This document shows positions 13,706 through 40,082 of a stretch of DNA of 64,000 nt, in pieces. This DNA is from Spirometra erinaceieuropaei (lineage: Eukaryota > Platyhelminthes > Cestoda > Diphyllobothriidea > Diphyllobothriidae): assembly GCA_902702965.1 (NCBI GenBank), contig CACRXP010000006.1, positions 2,071,423 to 2,135,422 of the forward strand, read 5' to 3'. Under the pieces are notes generated by a model. That model saw nothing but the letters and a program-made list of their open reading frames with translations. It was not told where the DNA came from and ran no database searches. Made by a program: the position numbers and the translations under genes. Positions within the stretch are counted from its first letter, which is position 1. Each line of letters opens with the position of its first letter.

Positions 13706-15313
13706 TGCGGATGATTGTCATTTCATTTTGTCGTTACCTCCTACAACTGAGTGTTCTGGAATTTCGGCCCGGCATTTCGAAGGAAAATATTCTGATAAAT
13801 GTATATAATACTGATAATAGTCTAGTAACACGTTCATTTAGAATTAGATATTGTACGGACCGTCTTCAATAGAGTTTTCAAAGGCATTGCCTCTTGCTCT
13901 TAAGATATCCTGACCTATATCGAACCTTATGATCACGATTCTACCAGTGGTAGTCTTTTGCGCCTGGCTCACAAATGACAGTTTGACCGTGGTTGAGAAC
14001 GATGCCTACCATGTACGCCACGGTAAGGTGAGAGCAGACACGGCGAATTTGCGTGAATTAGCCCATAGCGGTAGTGGACTTACAAAACATCTACCGCACC
14101 CTTTCGCCTCTCTCGCCTGTGCCCGGTGTCAAGACATGGTCAAGAAGACCGAAGGTGGGGGAGGGCGCAGGTGGCTGGCGCAGCCGTAACCGCACCTAAG
14201 CGTACCTTTTAGGGCTGGAATAGGGAGATCAAAGGAGAAAACCTTATTCCCTAAATAAAGCGAGTCAAAGTGATATTTGGAAAGGACCTGCAAATTATTA
14301 ACTTTAAATATATTTAGCATGAGGTCTTTGGAAAAGTTTTTAAAAACATAACTTGGCTTGTCCTCTCCATTCACGGCCAGGGTTCATAAACAAGACAGAG
14401 CAGTTTTTAACTGTTCAAAATATAACAGATATGCTAATAATTTGACCTTTAGGTTAAAGGTAGTCGGTGCGCTAGGTGATTTGAAACAACACTTATTATT
14501 CAAACATCGTCATAGGCGCAGTCAACGAGGGCATCCTTAAAATTTATTCAAGTCTCAGGTGAGTATACGAGTTGGATAAACGAGTTTTCTCAGCTTGTTG
14601 TCAATCCTCTAAACGCTTATCCATAAGAGACATAACAGTTCGGAAATTCAAATATTAAAGGAAATGTCTTGCTTTTGCGGGAGATGCGGAGCTCCAGTGA
14701 AGTGTAGGTCAACGTAGAGTTAAGTAATCTGCACTGAAAATGTCTGTACTTCGAGCTTAGTCAATAACACAAAGGCAGCACGAAGATTTCACAGTTATTT
14801 CTGTATCGGAATTCTGATATCCCTTTAAAAAGGGAAAAGTAATTCTCTAAAGGAGTTCGAGCAACGAAAGACTCAGGAGTTATGGGTTCCTCGATAAATC
14901 AACCATTATTCCGACTGATTACATTGTTAATTCAGATGCCGTTAGAGGAAGGTGAGAGTCTACTCGGGAGTCTGCAGGCATAAAACGCAGACTGGAGATT
15001 CGAAACATTTTTATGTGAATCACTACGAAGGACTGCGAGTATTATCGTGTACGACTTTAGTCTTATGATCACGCATTTTCGTAGGAAAATGGATTATACT
15101 ATTGGACGATACTCAGATTATCCCACGGCTGCAAACACTGAAGACTGTGGGCCCTCGACAATTCTGTTGGCAGTTGTTTTTCGAAATCGCTCTACGATGC
15201 CAAGATGGGTAATTCGGCTGTCTTTGGAGGGGCCGTCGTTTTTTTTCGTTTAAGGGCGATTGTGAAGTTGTCATTTTGTTCTGATTTGTTGTTCATCCCG
15301 TACTTCATCAACT
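13706..15313. other. Intergenic region upstream of ICA1, with one short dispersed repeat
   Basis: No gene recognised. About 14090-14210 holds the 'cgcaggtggctg...cgcacctaagcgtacc' repeat, which recurs around 23630-23700 and, inverted, around 59815-59910. The ICA1 promoter should lie in the distal part, but no convincing TATA or CCAAT element stands out immediately before 15314. Confidence 0.4.
14090..14210. repeat. Short dispersed repeat (family shared with 23.6 and 59.8 kb)
   Basis: The block containing GGTGGGGGAGGGCGCAGGTG, then GGCTGGCGCAG and CGCACCTAAGCGTACC, is matched at about 23630-23700 and in inverse orientation at about 59815-59910 (GGTACGCCTAGGTGCAGGCT ... GCCACCTGCGCCCTA). It is probably an old SINE-like repeat. 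Its ends cannot be fixed from these copies. Confidence 0.5.
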
Positions 15314-30030
<14,717 letters not shown>

Positions 30031-31261
30031 ACACCTGTGCCGTTCGACTTTCCTAACTCATGTTCCTTGTCATATCGTGTAACCGCCATACAAGCGGCAT
30101 TTGTCCTTTCTCTGTGATCTCTATGACCTCGACACATTCCGGCCTTTTTTCTCCGTTTTGGTGCTTTCTTTCCTCTCGCTTTACTGTATGACTTGGCTCA
30201 GGCTTTATCTACATCAGTTCTTTTTTTTGCCGTAGCCCTGACTGTAACACTTCCATATGTCTAACATTTGGCTTTGTTAATGTATTCTATATCCCCTTTT
30301 GTGGACGCATTCACGTCGTGTGCATTGTTGTTTTGACGGGTTGACCGACATTGTTAAATACTTCTGGAAGAAGGGCTACTTGCTGAGAGTCAGTAGGCTG
30401 TTTTTGCAACCATTTATTGTTGCGCTCCAGCCGCCTTTGAGTTGTAGACATGATCGTCGTTCCATTATCGCACAGCTGCAGTTAGTTTTATATGTAGGTA
30501 ACCCTTCTGACAAGGGGTTGACGAACTCTTTAGCAATGTCATCTTCCATTCACTTCCTATACCTCTAGATTCAGCTTGGCATGAGACAGGCTTTCACCCC
30601 ATTTTGAAAATCTATCGGGAACTGGTCCCTCACCGAGTACATGCTTAGGACTAAACGGCTTCCCATGTCCTATGTACCCACCCATTCATTGCGAGCAAAA
30701 TAAATACACAGGTTGGATGATCTGGTTGCAAAAGAGATCGATGCGTTACTGCGTCGACCTTTTTTCTGATTCCCTGGACGTAACAGAACCATGGACGACG
30801 GGGGGCTTGGTTTTCATGGCATTCAGAGATATTTGTGTGCTTTGCAAGGATGTTCGGATTTTCCAACTTAATATGATACCTATCTGTTTCCAGATATTCC
30901 CGGTCAGGTGGGCGTGGTGTTGTGGCTGATCGGTACTTGGTCGTGGGACGCTCAGGTTGACTGATCGAGGGGGCCTGTCGAGTCCGTTTTCGAGCAGTTG
31001 AAGACCTAGATGACGCCGAAATGCCTTTGCATAGAGCATATTTTTGCAATTCAGCACTTTGGTACATCGCTTTCAAAGCCTTAAGAGAGTGAAACACTCT
31101 GAAGGGGATCACCGTTAGCGTTGGTTTTTTCATTCCCTCTCACAGCGGCCTCGAGGGCTACAGTGATACGGATGCGAAGGAAGGCAGTGCAGTACCTAAG
31201 CCGTCAAACAGCCAAAACATGCAGGGTCCGCGGGGGTGATGTCATGGTCTGCGGGGAGGAG
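30031..31261. other. ICA1 3' UTR/downstream and intergenic sequence
   Basis: The ICA1 stop codon is at 30028-30030. The first canonical AATAAA on the sense strand that I noticed is at 30699-30704, which would give a 3' UTR of about 700 nt if used. The first 250 bases are pyrimidine-rich. On the minus strand an unrecognised frame of 160 codons spans 31133-30651. It is basic and proline/serine-rich with no family resemblance, and I do not call it a gene. Confidence 0.4.
30699..30704 (+). terminator. Candidate poly(A) signal for ICA1
   Basis: Canonical AATAAA about 670 bp after the stop codon. No downstream GT-rich element was verified, so this is a position-based guess. Confidence 0.3.
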
Positions 31262-32261
31262 TACAGTAGATGTGCTAACTCATGAAATGTCAACCAAAAT
31301 TTCGAAATGCGTTCTCGTTTCGAAAAGATAACTTAAGTAGTGTTGTAAAACTAATCGTGATGCAGCATAAATCTATAATGATCCAGCTACCACAGGGTGT
31401 CGGCATTCGAAAGAACTTATCTTCGGCTGCATGCAAGATCTCTACTCTGCAAAAAATGACTACTTAAGTAGTCTGCAATTTTCTCATTGATTTTCTATGC
31501 CCTTGAAAATTCAATTATATTTCATGGAAAACATGTATGAAAATATTCATTCCTTTACTCATTCGGTAGAAAATCACGTCTTCTTCCAATTGTATACTCA
31601 AAAAGGAGAGTATGAAATTGGTTTTAAAAAACTTTTCTAATTCCCGAATAATTTTGAACCCGAGCTGCTGTTACACTTGCATTCAGGGTTTCAAAACTAC
31701 AAGCTGTATATTTTCCGTGTACGGAAAACCATGCATTTCTCTACAGTGTTAAGAGGAGACCATATGAGGTTCATAAAATTAAGCAGTGGATTTGATCAGT
31801 ATTGTTAACTTTACAAGCCACATTCGTAAATGCAGATACATGACGTTTCATGAACGGCCACTCAACGGTAATAAAAAATCGCACAATTAGAAACTTTTTT
31901 AAAACCGAATTATACTCCTTTTTAAGTATGAAATTGAGAGAAGACGTCATTTTCTACCGAATAATTAAAAGAATGAATATTGTTATGCATGTTTTCCATG
32001 AAATATAATTGAATTTTCAAGGGCATAGAAAATCAATGAGAAAATTGCAGACTACTTAAGTAGTCATTTTTTGCAGAGTATAGATCTTGCATGCAGCCGA
32101 AAATACGTTCTTTCGAAAGCCGACTCCCTGAGGTAACTGGATCATCATAGATTTTTGCTGCATCATGATTAGTTTTACAACACTACTTAAGTTATCTTTT
32201 CGAAACGAGAACGCATTTCGAAATTTTGGTTGACATTTCATGAGTTAGCACATCTACTGTA
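31262..32261. mobile_element. Long-TIR TA-target MITE, copy 1 (intact, 1000 bp)
   Basis: Left end TACAGTAGATGTGCTAACTC and right end GAGTTAGCACATCTACTGTA are exact complements, and the match continues inward for about 190 bp or more, including CATGAAATGTCAACCAAAAT. The outermost TA on each side is a probable TA target duplication, leaving a CAGTAGATG terminus as in Tc1/mariner-type elements. Palindromes ACTACTTAAGTAGT occur in both halves (near 31462 and 32049). Small open frames on both strands (31282-31467 and 32241-32056) are the same TIR sequence translated, not genes. There is no transposase. The copy is well preserved and very similar to copy 6. Confidence 0.9.
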
Positions 32262-33790
32262 TGGCCGATCCCGTTTAACCCTGGTGCTCTGGGGTGGAAC
32301 CTTTGCGGGTCACGCGCCCTACGAGCAGTCACTGATTCCGGGGTCGCACCAACCAAGAACGGATGAAACTTTGTCGTCCGCTTCGTGGCCATCTACCCTC
32401 GTCGGGCGTCCAAGCTCGGAAGAGTGGAAGTTCTGGCCTGAGCTCTGTGGCCATTGCGAATAAATCTAAATGCCCTACCCTCACACCGCTGAAAGTCGGC
32501 GATCTGAGCACCAGGGTCGCCTCCCACCAGCCTTCAATTTTTCGCGCATACCGCAGGACTTGGCATGCGGTCAAATTAGCCCGCTTTGATTGCATGGACG
32601 GATAGTGAATAACTATAGTTAACCAGCAGTGGCTGTTGACAGGCATCATTCACAACCAACGAAACGGAAAATTCGCCAGCAAGTAAACGATCGTCTCGGA
32701 GTCGTTTTTTCAAGCCGACTGCCGGAAATTTCGGGATAGCCAGTGAGGTATGGTGGGAAACCCTGCCGCAGACAGCCTCCTACGGCCTGCCTTTGGCCGC
32801 ACAGAAGAATCTTCAGGATATCGATTTTTCCCACTTCGGAGCGCTGATTGGCTATCGCGGGACTCACGCGCGTCCGTAAGCGCAGGCACACTCCCTTGTA
32901 CAACCGGTGGGCGGATTTGCGACTCTACCGGAGTTTATAGTCCGCTTGGATAGGACTGCCGCGGGAATCTAAAAAGCCGGTAAAGCCTGGCTTAAACATC
33001 CACTGTCACTAGACTAAGGATGTGTCCCCAGGTGGACGTTTCATGGTCGCTCACCGCTACTGACTTGCCCTATTTTTTTACCCGGTCAAGCTCATCAAGG
33101 AACTTGGTCCTTAAGGACAAAAATCCGCAAGAAGCAACTTGAAAATCTCTGGAAAGCCGCTGCAGTTATGTCAGCCCCGCTGACATTCTGCTTCAGAAAC
33201 ATCCGCACGCACTTCGTCTCAGTGAGCCATTTGAATGGGCACTTTCTGCAGGGTAAATGAAATTCTCGAACGTTTGCAATCGGTTCAGATTACTACCAAT
33301 GCAGCTCGTGGCTGCATAAATCAAATATAAACCCCCCAGAATACATTTTACTTAAAAGCAGCCGAATCGGACAGAACGTAGCTAATGACAAACAGACCAA
33401 AAATGTCCATTTAAATCCCCTGGGTCCTTGTTAATACAGTTCTTATTAGGAATAATTAATATCTCGGGGTTTTGAGTAGATAACAAGGCTATTGCCTCCA
33501 AGAACGAAAACCATGCAGTCCTCGAGTGGCTGGGCCAACGAAATCTGCCGGACTGGTGTTGATAGGTCAAATTAATAGGAAATGGGTCAGTTACGGCCAG
33601 CGAGTGGGCTAAGACCTGTGTAAATTCTCCAGGTTGATACGACTACTAACACTTCATCATGCAATACTCTAAAGACTGTCAACTCGACGCCTGTGCCCGC
33701 GCACGCAGTCGGCCACTAGCTCTAAGCGCTCTATCGATTGCTACACGCGTACAGTTCGAGCTTCCGTCGTTTACTGCCCATGCGACCTTA
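32262..33790. other. Intergenic sequence, no gene recognised
   Basis: Several overlapping open frames of 60-106 codons exist on both strands, typical of GC-richer non-coding DNA. None resembles a known family. Confidence 0.4.
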
Positions 33791-33793
33791 ACG

Positions 33794-33841
33794 GCCAATC
33801 ACAATGCCGGCAGACCCTGCCGCAGCGTGATTGGCCCTTCT
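33794..33841 (+). promoter_or_regulatory. Paired CCAAT/ATTGG promoter module of gene 1
   Basis: CCAAT (33795-33799) and its inverse ATTGG (33830-33834) enclose a GC-rich core (TGCCGGCA ... CCGCAG), followed by a pyrimidine stretch CCCTTCT. The same order and core occur 108-130 bp before paralogue 3 (49995-50034). NF-Y-type factors bind CCAAT boxes in animals. It lies about 180-220 bp before the chosen start. Confidence 0.55.
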
Positions 33842-34012
33842 CGTCTTCCCAAGTCGCCATGACCCTGCAATCGCCCCGTGTCTATTTCGTTCTCGCTCTC
33901 GATCTCTCATCCCGCGCCGACTGTTCAGGCAAGCAACACAGCGACTACGCCTCCGTTCCAGTTCCCAGTCGCCAGCCCAACCTCGCATCATTTGTTTGTA
34001 AGAGGGAAACAG

Positions 34013-34267
34013 ATGATGTGGTTTTCGCTCAACTTCGCTGCGGTTCTAATGACCCTGCTTGCCCAGAAGGCCGCCGGCGTCACCATACAGGAGGCCGAGA
34101 CCGACGGACTGGAGGAGTATCTAGTCTACTTCCGGGATAATAACTTCAATGTATTCTACCACGCCGGGATTGCTCTAGTCCTGCTGTACGTCATGCTTGG
34201 CACTCTTGTTAGTACGATTGCTCTGGTAACGCGATTTCTGGGCCACCATCGACAGAAGATCATTTAG
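34013..34267 (+). CDS. FXYD-like small membrane protein, paralogue 1 (divergent)
   Basis: 84 aa from the ATG at 34013. An upstream in-frame ATG (33878) would add an S/P-rich leader with no signal-peptide character, and the internal start matches the paralogues' length. Residues 1-22 are a hydrophobic signal peptide. The ectodomain (23-50) ends E-E-Y-L-V-Y-F-R-D-N-N-F-N-V, and a transmembrane helix spans about 51-73 (H-A-G-I-A-L-V-L-L-Y), followed by a short basic tail R-F-L-G-H-H-R-Q-K. Compared with the other three, the Y-[IL]-F-Y-D motif is altered and one residue is inserted, but F-N-V and the A-G pair are kept. A perfect donor AG|GTAAGT begins right after the TAG stop. This predicts a type I plasma-membrane protein; the FXYD comparison is inference. 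Confidence 0.72.
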   Translation: MMWFSLNFAAVLMTLLAQKAAGVTIQEAETDGLEEYLVYFRDNNFNVFYHAGIALVLLYVMLGTLVSTIALVTRFLGHHRQKII

Positions 34268-35475
34268 GTAAGTGTCGTCTGTGTGAGTTTTTCGTTGTTC
34301 GTTTCTTGCTATATGCTTGCCTTCAAAAATGTTCACCTCGTTCTCACCTCGTCGCGTCCCGCCATCCAAAAGGGACACATGTCACATATAATGCAGAGAG
34401 TGTTCGTTAAGGTACAGAGGACGGAATAGGATCGAGCAAGATTCGAAACACAGCAAGTGACGTTCACACGTCTACTTGATTAGTTTGTATGCCCCACTTC
34501 AGAGGGCACAAAGCAGGCGTACTGACGACCGTGAAACAGTTGTCTGCGCCTGGCGTGTTAGCATCCTAACGAATTATATATGAATTATATGTGGCATGTG
34601 TTCTCTGGGACAATGTTTGTTATTGTCGACTGCCCAATGGCGGACGGCCTGAATGGGATCGAACAAGATTCGAATCGCAAAAAGTGAAGATTATGAACCT
34701 AGTTATATGTACATATAGTATGGGTCGGTGTGCGCCTATTCCTGAATGAATGAATATATGTATATATAGTGGTGGAGGGGTGTTAACCGATTGTTCTTTG
34801 CGGAACTCACTCGTTCCGTCGTGCCTTACGGGCTCTCTCTCTCGAGCCCAACCAGCAGCAACACAGCGGCGCATCATATATATATATATATATATGTATA
34901 TACTGGTTACATGGCACGCCATACTTAACGGCACAGGTGTTAGCTATATATACCTGCATATGCATATGTATATATACACATATTTAAGCAGGAATAAGCG
35001 CACACTGATCTATTGAACTATCGAAGCAAACAAGCTCCGTAGGAGTGACAAAAGTCACCAACAGGCGACCAACTACCAGCCCGAAGTCGGCCAAATTATA
35101 ATAACATAGGAGGGGAGGGGGAGGGGTAGAATAAGCCCGCAACAGACTTCTCGAATTCTCTCCCGTCCCCACTCTCTGCACATATATATGTGCGACTCGG
35201 AAGCAGGCAAGCAGGGCAGGATTTAATGGTACCCAAACATTTTCGCTACGGCTCGTGAGCTGTGCCCTGTCGCTTCATTACATTGCCAACGAGCGGGAAG
35301 AATACAACAGGTTTGAATTCGTGCAGAAAATCAATGCAGAAACAACAAGGTTATGGTTTTGGGCAAAGCCGGCTAATCGATAAAATCAGTACGTCAAACA
35401 CAGAATGGGAAGGATAGTGGGAAAAAGCGGTAACGAGCAAAAAGAAAGGGGAAGTGAAAATCATGGATCTAAAGA
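34268..35475. other. Intergenic/3'-UTR intron region with SINE tail and TA repeats
   Basis: After the donor at 34268 no second exon could be recognised. A minus-strand SINE module lies at 34785-34880 and ends in (TA)n at 34876-34895. A short duplication (GGATCGA(A)CAAGATTCGAA) occurs at about 34430 and 34650. Confidence 0.45.
34785..34880 (-). mobile_element. SINE module fragment
   Basis: GGAACTCACTCGTTCCGTCG and GGGCTCTCTCTCTCGAGCCC match the 70-bp module of the SINE at 28.5 kb. It is followed by a (TA)n microsatellite at 34876-34895. Confidence 0.7.
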
Positions 35476-35727
35476 CTACCATGGCAAGGTTAGACTAACC
35501 ACGTGTCCTAACTGTTCAAAAAGATCTGGTTTCATCCGCCATATATAGGCCGCCTCCAGATAACTTAACATCCGAGTTGTTCGTGCCTGAACTAGTACTC
35601 GGAAGGACGTTTCAGGGTCGACGGTGTGACCACTGTCAAGCAGGTGTTTTGTAATGGAGGAACGCGGGATTTTATTTTCTTGCATTAGGAGCCATCTGGG
35701 CAGGTGCTCAATAGACCTGGCTGCCAC
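35476..35727 (-). mobile_element. Penelope-type GIY-YIG endonuclease C-terminal fragment
   Basis: The minus-strand frame contains S-I-E-H-L-P-R-W-L, S-S-I-T-K-H-L-L-D-S-G-H-T-V-D and Y-I-W-R-M-K-P-D-L, ending L-T-L-P-W. The order fits the C-terminal half of a retroelement GIY-YIG domain (R..EH.. W .. S.IT.HL...GH.VD ... A..I...KP.L). The 83-codon frame is unbroken but the reverse transcriptase is missing. It is a different subfamily from the elements at 48 and 53 kb. Confidence 0.6.
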
Positions 35728-35914
35728 AATTTACAGAACATTCAGTTCCGAAAAAACCCGTCTTTATATCCTTGTCATTTTTAGGGGCGACTATACTTTA
35801 AATGCTATAAAATTATCATATGCAATTTTGGCGTCTGCGTTGGGGAGGGGGGACCAGGTCATGTATGTGGCGCGAGCAGACTGACTCTCTAACTCCAGTC
35901 AGAAACTGTATCCA

Positions 35915-37366
35915 CTCCCCGCAGCAGAAATCTGTCCGACTTAGACAGTAGAATGGTGTCTGGGAGCGGGGAGAGAGAGAGAACGAGGTCAACGGTCTCA
36001 GCACCTACAGTGAGAGACCGATCTCATGAAATTTTGACCGAAATTCTGAAATGCGTTTTCGATTAGTAAGGATTACTTAGGTGGGGTTGCAATATTGATT
36101 ATCATGCGACGTAAATCTATGATATTTCGGACCCGCCAGGATGTCGGCTTCTGAATATACTCATATACGAATCCTCGCTGAAACCACACTCGGTAAAAAA
36201 AGGATTACTTAAATAGCATGCGTTTTTCAGGTTGATTTCTGGTGGTCTTATAAATTCAAATATATTTTACAGAAATCGTGCATAAAATATGCTTTCTTTT
36301 ACTTGTTTTGTAGAAAATTACATTCTCTACACATTTTATGCATGAAAACGGATATATTTTAGTTTTTTTAAAGTTTCTAATTATGAGTTTTTTAAGACCG
36401 TGCAATGTCCATGCATACAGCATCGCACATGTACTTTTACCAATGCAACTCAAGAAATGTACGACATAGCCCGCACCCGCTGCAAAATTTTATGAACTCC
36501 ATATGATATTTTCTTAAAGGCATAGAAGAATATATGATTTTCCTTACGCGGAAGGCACACACCTCGTACGCTGAAATTGCTAAAAGCTAGTGCAACGGCT
36601 AATCAAGCTCGAAACAATTCATGAATTGGGAAACTTTTTAAAGACCTAAACATACACTTTTTGGGTATAAAATGTGAAGGCAATGGGGTTTTCTACCAAA
36701 CGAGACCATCGAAAATCACTGTAAAACGCGTGCTACTTAAGTAGTCATTTTTTACCGAGTTTGGTCTCTGACGGAGGTCGAGAAGAAGTGCATTCAAAAG
36801 CCGACATCCTGGCGAGTCCAAAATGTTATAGGGTTATGCTGCATGGTAATCAGTATAACAACCCCACTTAAGTAATTCTTCCTAATCGGAAACGCATTCC
36901 AGAATTTTGGCCGACATTTCATGAGATCGATCACGCACTGTACTCCTAACTATAAACAATCTGACGCGCTTGAAGCTATCACAGTGCGCTTAAATCCGTA
37001 GCTTGGGATTTTGCCATCCGGGGGGATAGCCTGGGCATTGCAATCAATCCAGTGCGTGTGCTTGTGTGAAGTAGCTGACTGTTAGAATGAGAGTCAGGCT
37101 GCAATGGTTCTTCTTTAATGCGGCCACTATGGCACTCCCAATCTGTGGGCTCCGAGTCGGTGTGGTGATATGCGCCAAAATACGGCTTTTGGTAGTGTCA
37201 GCCACTTGCGCCCCTGGTGACCCCGACGTGATCGAAGCCCAACCCCAGAAGTGACTGAACTCAACCTTCACAAGATTCCCACTAATTTGTCGCGACTAAG
37301 CGGTCTTCTTGACTTGGTCATGACACCTGGTCCAGGTGGGGGAGGAGAACAGAGTGACATAGATGC
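35915..37366. repeat. Dispersed repeat interrupted by MITE copy 2
   Basis: 35915-36005 and 36943-37366 together match 59470-59932: GCAGCAGA, then CAGTAGAATgGTG, then ATAAACAATCTGAcGCGCTT, then TCAGgCTaCAATGG and CCAGGTGGGGGAGGA, in one order. Only the middle 937 bp (36006-36942) is missing from the 59-kb copy, and that piece is the MITE. Confidence 0.75.
36006..36942. mobile_element. Long-TIR TA-target MITE, copy 2 (937 bp)
   Basis: Left end TACAGTGAGAGACCGATCTC and right end GAGATCGATCACGCACTGTA are inverted repeats. The match continues inward through ATGAAATTTTGACCGAAATT and the GGATTACTTA block. The internal ACTTAAGTAGTC palindrome half-sites are degraded. It belongs to a subfamily different from copies 1 and 6 and closer to copies 4 and 5. 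It encodes no transposase and is inserted in a repeat whose empty version is at 59.5 kb. Confidence 0.85.
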
Positions 37367-38970
37367 ATCGAAAGTCTATCTTCACTATAGAAGAAAACCG
37401 TGCGCAAGTCACCGTCCCTGCTCCTACCCTGCTGTGAAGCACACAGTGGACATAGTCGGGTGCAACGGCGAAACTCATGAGACATGCCGTACTTCTCGAA
37501 AGCAGTCTTGTGACCCGAAAACTGCGCCTATATCAATGCTTAAAACGCACAATTAAGGGATGAACGACTTTAAGAAAAAAGAAAACATCAACAGGCATTC
37601 ATAGATATTTTTAGTCCCAAGGAAAAAAACGACGTTTTGGCGAAAGTAGGAACACGAGCAAGATTTACGCTGACGTAGAACGATTACACTTAATTTGTAT
37701 CAGTAAAAAGGACATATGCATGCAAACAAGTCGATAAATAAATCGGGATTCGTGCGGCACAGAGAGCATGCTTTACTTCAAGAATATGCACAACATTCAA
37801 TATGGCAACCAGTCCGCAGCCTTCTGGCGGGCATTGTTCAAATAGATAAATATATACATGCTTGAAGAAATGCTGCCTCAGTGTGAATTTGAGGCAAGTA
37901 TACGCAGCAGAATTTGTCGGAACCAACAAGTTTCACGAAAGACCTTCAACCAATCGGAAACCGAGTCAAATGCATCGACCAATGGACGGCCTTTGACTGA
38001 ACGTAGATACAAACGAAGTACCGAAAGTAATATAACATTAGCCAGAACTAACACTTATCTGAGGATAAGCTGAGATGCGGAAGTTCAAGTATCTATAAAG
38101 CATTGAACAAGGACGGTAGGTGATTTAACTCGTGAAATATCGTCACATTTGCAAAAAAACCCTGCGGTTTATAATCCGCCCAGATGTTTGCAGCACTGAG
38201 AATATGACCCTTCTTAGAAAAAAAGCGAAATTTTGTTGATAAAATATTATTTACTGGAATTTAGAATTCTCCAAATGTTTCCAGCTTTTTTAGTAAAATA
38301 GCTTTGAAACAAGGCCGTATTCCAAAAAAATCACCTCGGCCACAAGCAAATTTAGCGAGCAAGACACAACAGTCTGGGTGCTGCCATTGGTCCTTCACTT
38401 TTCGGACGGAAGATTTCGCGACTTGCATCCCCTACTACATATATACAGTACCTGTGCTAACTCATGAAATGTCACGAATTAACACAGGTTAACGACTTTA
38501 ACGCAAAATCGGTATATATGCTGGAAGTGTGTTCGCCGATCGAATTACAGCAGAGCCTTGTCTCTTTATATCACGAGACGCAGTATAGAGCTCCGCAGGC
38601 AGAATAATGTTGCTGACAAAGACAAGAGTGCAGGGGCCATTTCTGGCTTGTCAGCCACCGTCAGCCGGCCCTACCCAGGCTCAGGCTGACTGGCGACAGA
38701 TAATGAGCCAGAAATGACCATTCCTTGTTTTTGTCCATACTATCCAATTGCATATATCAATATTCGGTTAGATCGCAGTTGGTAGCCAGAAATGGGGAGG
38801 CGGACAACCAGGTCCCTGTCGTACGGGAATGGTGGGAAAAAGGGGTTATATGGGTGGGGTAAGTGGAAGGGCTGGTAGAAGAATTCTGGAGTTTCTGGGT
38901 AAAAGTAAAGTTACCAGTGAAACTGCTGGGAAGTTTTAAGTAGGTCGAACAGTGGCAGAAATTCAAACCC
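37367..38970. other. Intergenic sequence with SINE tails and a lone MITE terminus
   Basis: 38443-38473 is a single MITE end (TACAGTACCTGTGCTAACTC then ATGAAATGTCA) with no partner. 38600-38760 contains two SINE bodies in opposite orientation (CTGACAAAGACAAG ... CATTTCTGGCTTGTCAGCC, then GAGCCAGAAATGACCATTCC). No gene recognised. Confidence 0.45.
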
Positions 38971-39310
38971 CACGCTCAACCCTAAAATCAAACCCCGAGC
39001 GCAACCGTAAAGCATAAACCTAAGCCTCAAAAGCGAAACGTTACCAGAATCCTTAAACCCAACGTTAACCTAAAACCTAGCCATAACCCTACCCATAACC
39101 TTCATCCAAACTCTAAGCTTAACCCTAACCCTACCCTCAAGCCTAGCACTAACCTTAAGTCTAACCCTAACCCTAACATTAGCCCTAACCCTAATCTTTA
39201 CCTTAACGATAATCCTAACGGGAACCTAAGCCCTAACCCTAGCACCGAAACCTGATCCTAAAACGCAAACCCTAATCCTAAAACATAACCTACGCCTTAC
39301 CCTAACCCTC
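38970..39310. repeat. Degenerate interstitial telomere-like tract (CCCTAA)n
   Basis: About 340 bp of diverged CCCTAA/CCTAAC units, with short perfect runs such as TCTAACCCTAACCCTAAC near 39155-39175. TTAGGG is the telomeric repeat reported for flatworms. It is much too degenerate for an active telomere and is an interstitial relic or a satellite derived from one. Confidence 0.85.
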
Positions 39311-39469
39311 ACCAAACCCAACAGCCTGACCGAAACGGGCGACCTGCCTAACTCAGTAAGAGCACACCTACTACATTGAATACCAAGCCACAACGGGATG
39401 AGGAGGCCCCAATAATCCGATCGGTAACGCATTTCCAAAACAATTAATATGCCCGATCGCAACCGAGAG

Positions 39470-39560
39470 AATAACTGTCCCGTGACTCACTTGTTAGAGC
39501 GTTGGACTTTATAACGCTCGACGACTGAAGAACGCAGGCTTGAGGCTCAAATGCAGCAAG
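39470..39560 (+). mobile_element. tRNA-like sequence, probably a second SINE type
   Basis: GTGACTCACTTGTTAGAGCG resembles a polymerase III A box, followed after a plausible interval by GCAGGCTTGAGGCTCAAATG, a poor B box. It differs from the 28.8-kb SINE head. No acceptor-stem pairing convinces me that it is a functional tRNA. Confidence 0.35.
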
Positions 39561-39852
39561 CCGGGGGTGGGTATCTCAGTCTCCTTTTCCGTTGTCGAGA
39601 CTCATTTCAGCATGTATTTCTGGCCGATATACGACTGCTTGCAAGGATTACACATTGGCCCCCCAGGCAAGACGGGATAAACGTGTCCCGCCACTCGATC
39701 GATGAGCGAATTTTCAACATGAAAAATATAGATGAACAAAATGCTTGGATTTTGGAAACGCCGAACGAGATCTTTGACAATTCGCTCCAATAATAATGAG
39801 TACATACTATGGCAGATTTTGAATAATTCATTTTGACCCATCTGTGAGAAAC

Positions 39853-39945
39853 TCGATGACCTTGGCGGGATTCGAACCCACGTCAGTGTAATAGATATGC
39901 ATCACATTGTAAGCTTTTAAGTAGCATGACCAATCTGCTGACATT
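39853..39945 (-). mobile_element. tRNA-derived pseudogene or SINE head
   Basis: On the minus strand GACGTGGGTTCGAATCCCGC then CAAGGTC has a perfect B box (GGTTCGAATCC) and a tRNA-like 3' acceptor strand, as in Leu/Ser-type tRNAs. The 5' half shows no convincing A box or matching acceptor strand, so it is not an intact tRNA gene. Confidence 0.45.
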
Positions 39946-40082
39946 GTATTACACGGTTACTCCCATGAACGATCTACGAGTTGGAACACCTGACCTCACT
40001 TTAGCCGGTCAGTAGGGGCTTCTGGGCATGCTACATTCTAGTCTGCGGTGCTAGCTATATATACCTACCCTGCATGCTCGAG

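Noticed and set aside
31282..32241. 61-codon frames with nearly the same protein at 31282 (+), 32241 (-), 50459 (+) and 51409 (-)
   Set aside because: They are the MITE terminal inverted repeats translated from each arm. The repetition comes from DNA symmetry, not from a gene family.
33878..34012. Upstream ATG of paralogue 1, giving 129 aa
   Set aside because: The extra 45 residues are S/P/T-rich without a signal peptide, and the other three paralogues are 81-88 aa. The ATG at 34013 restores family length.
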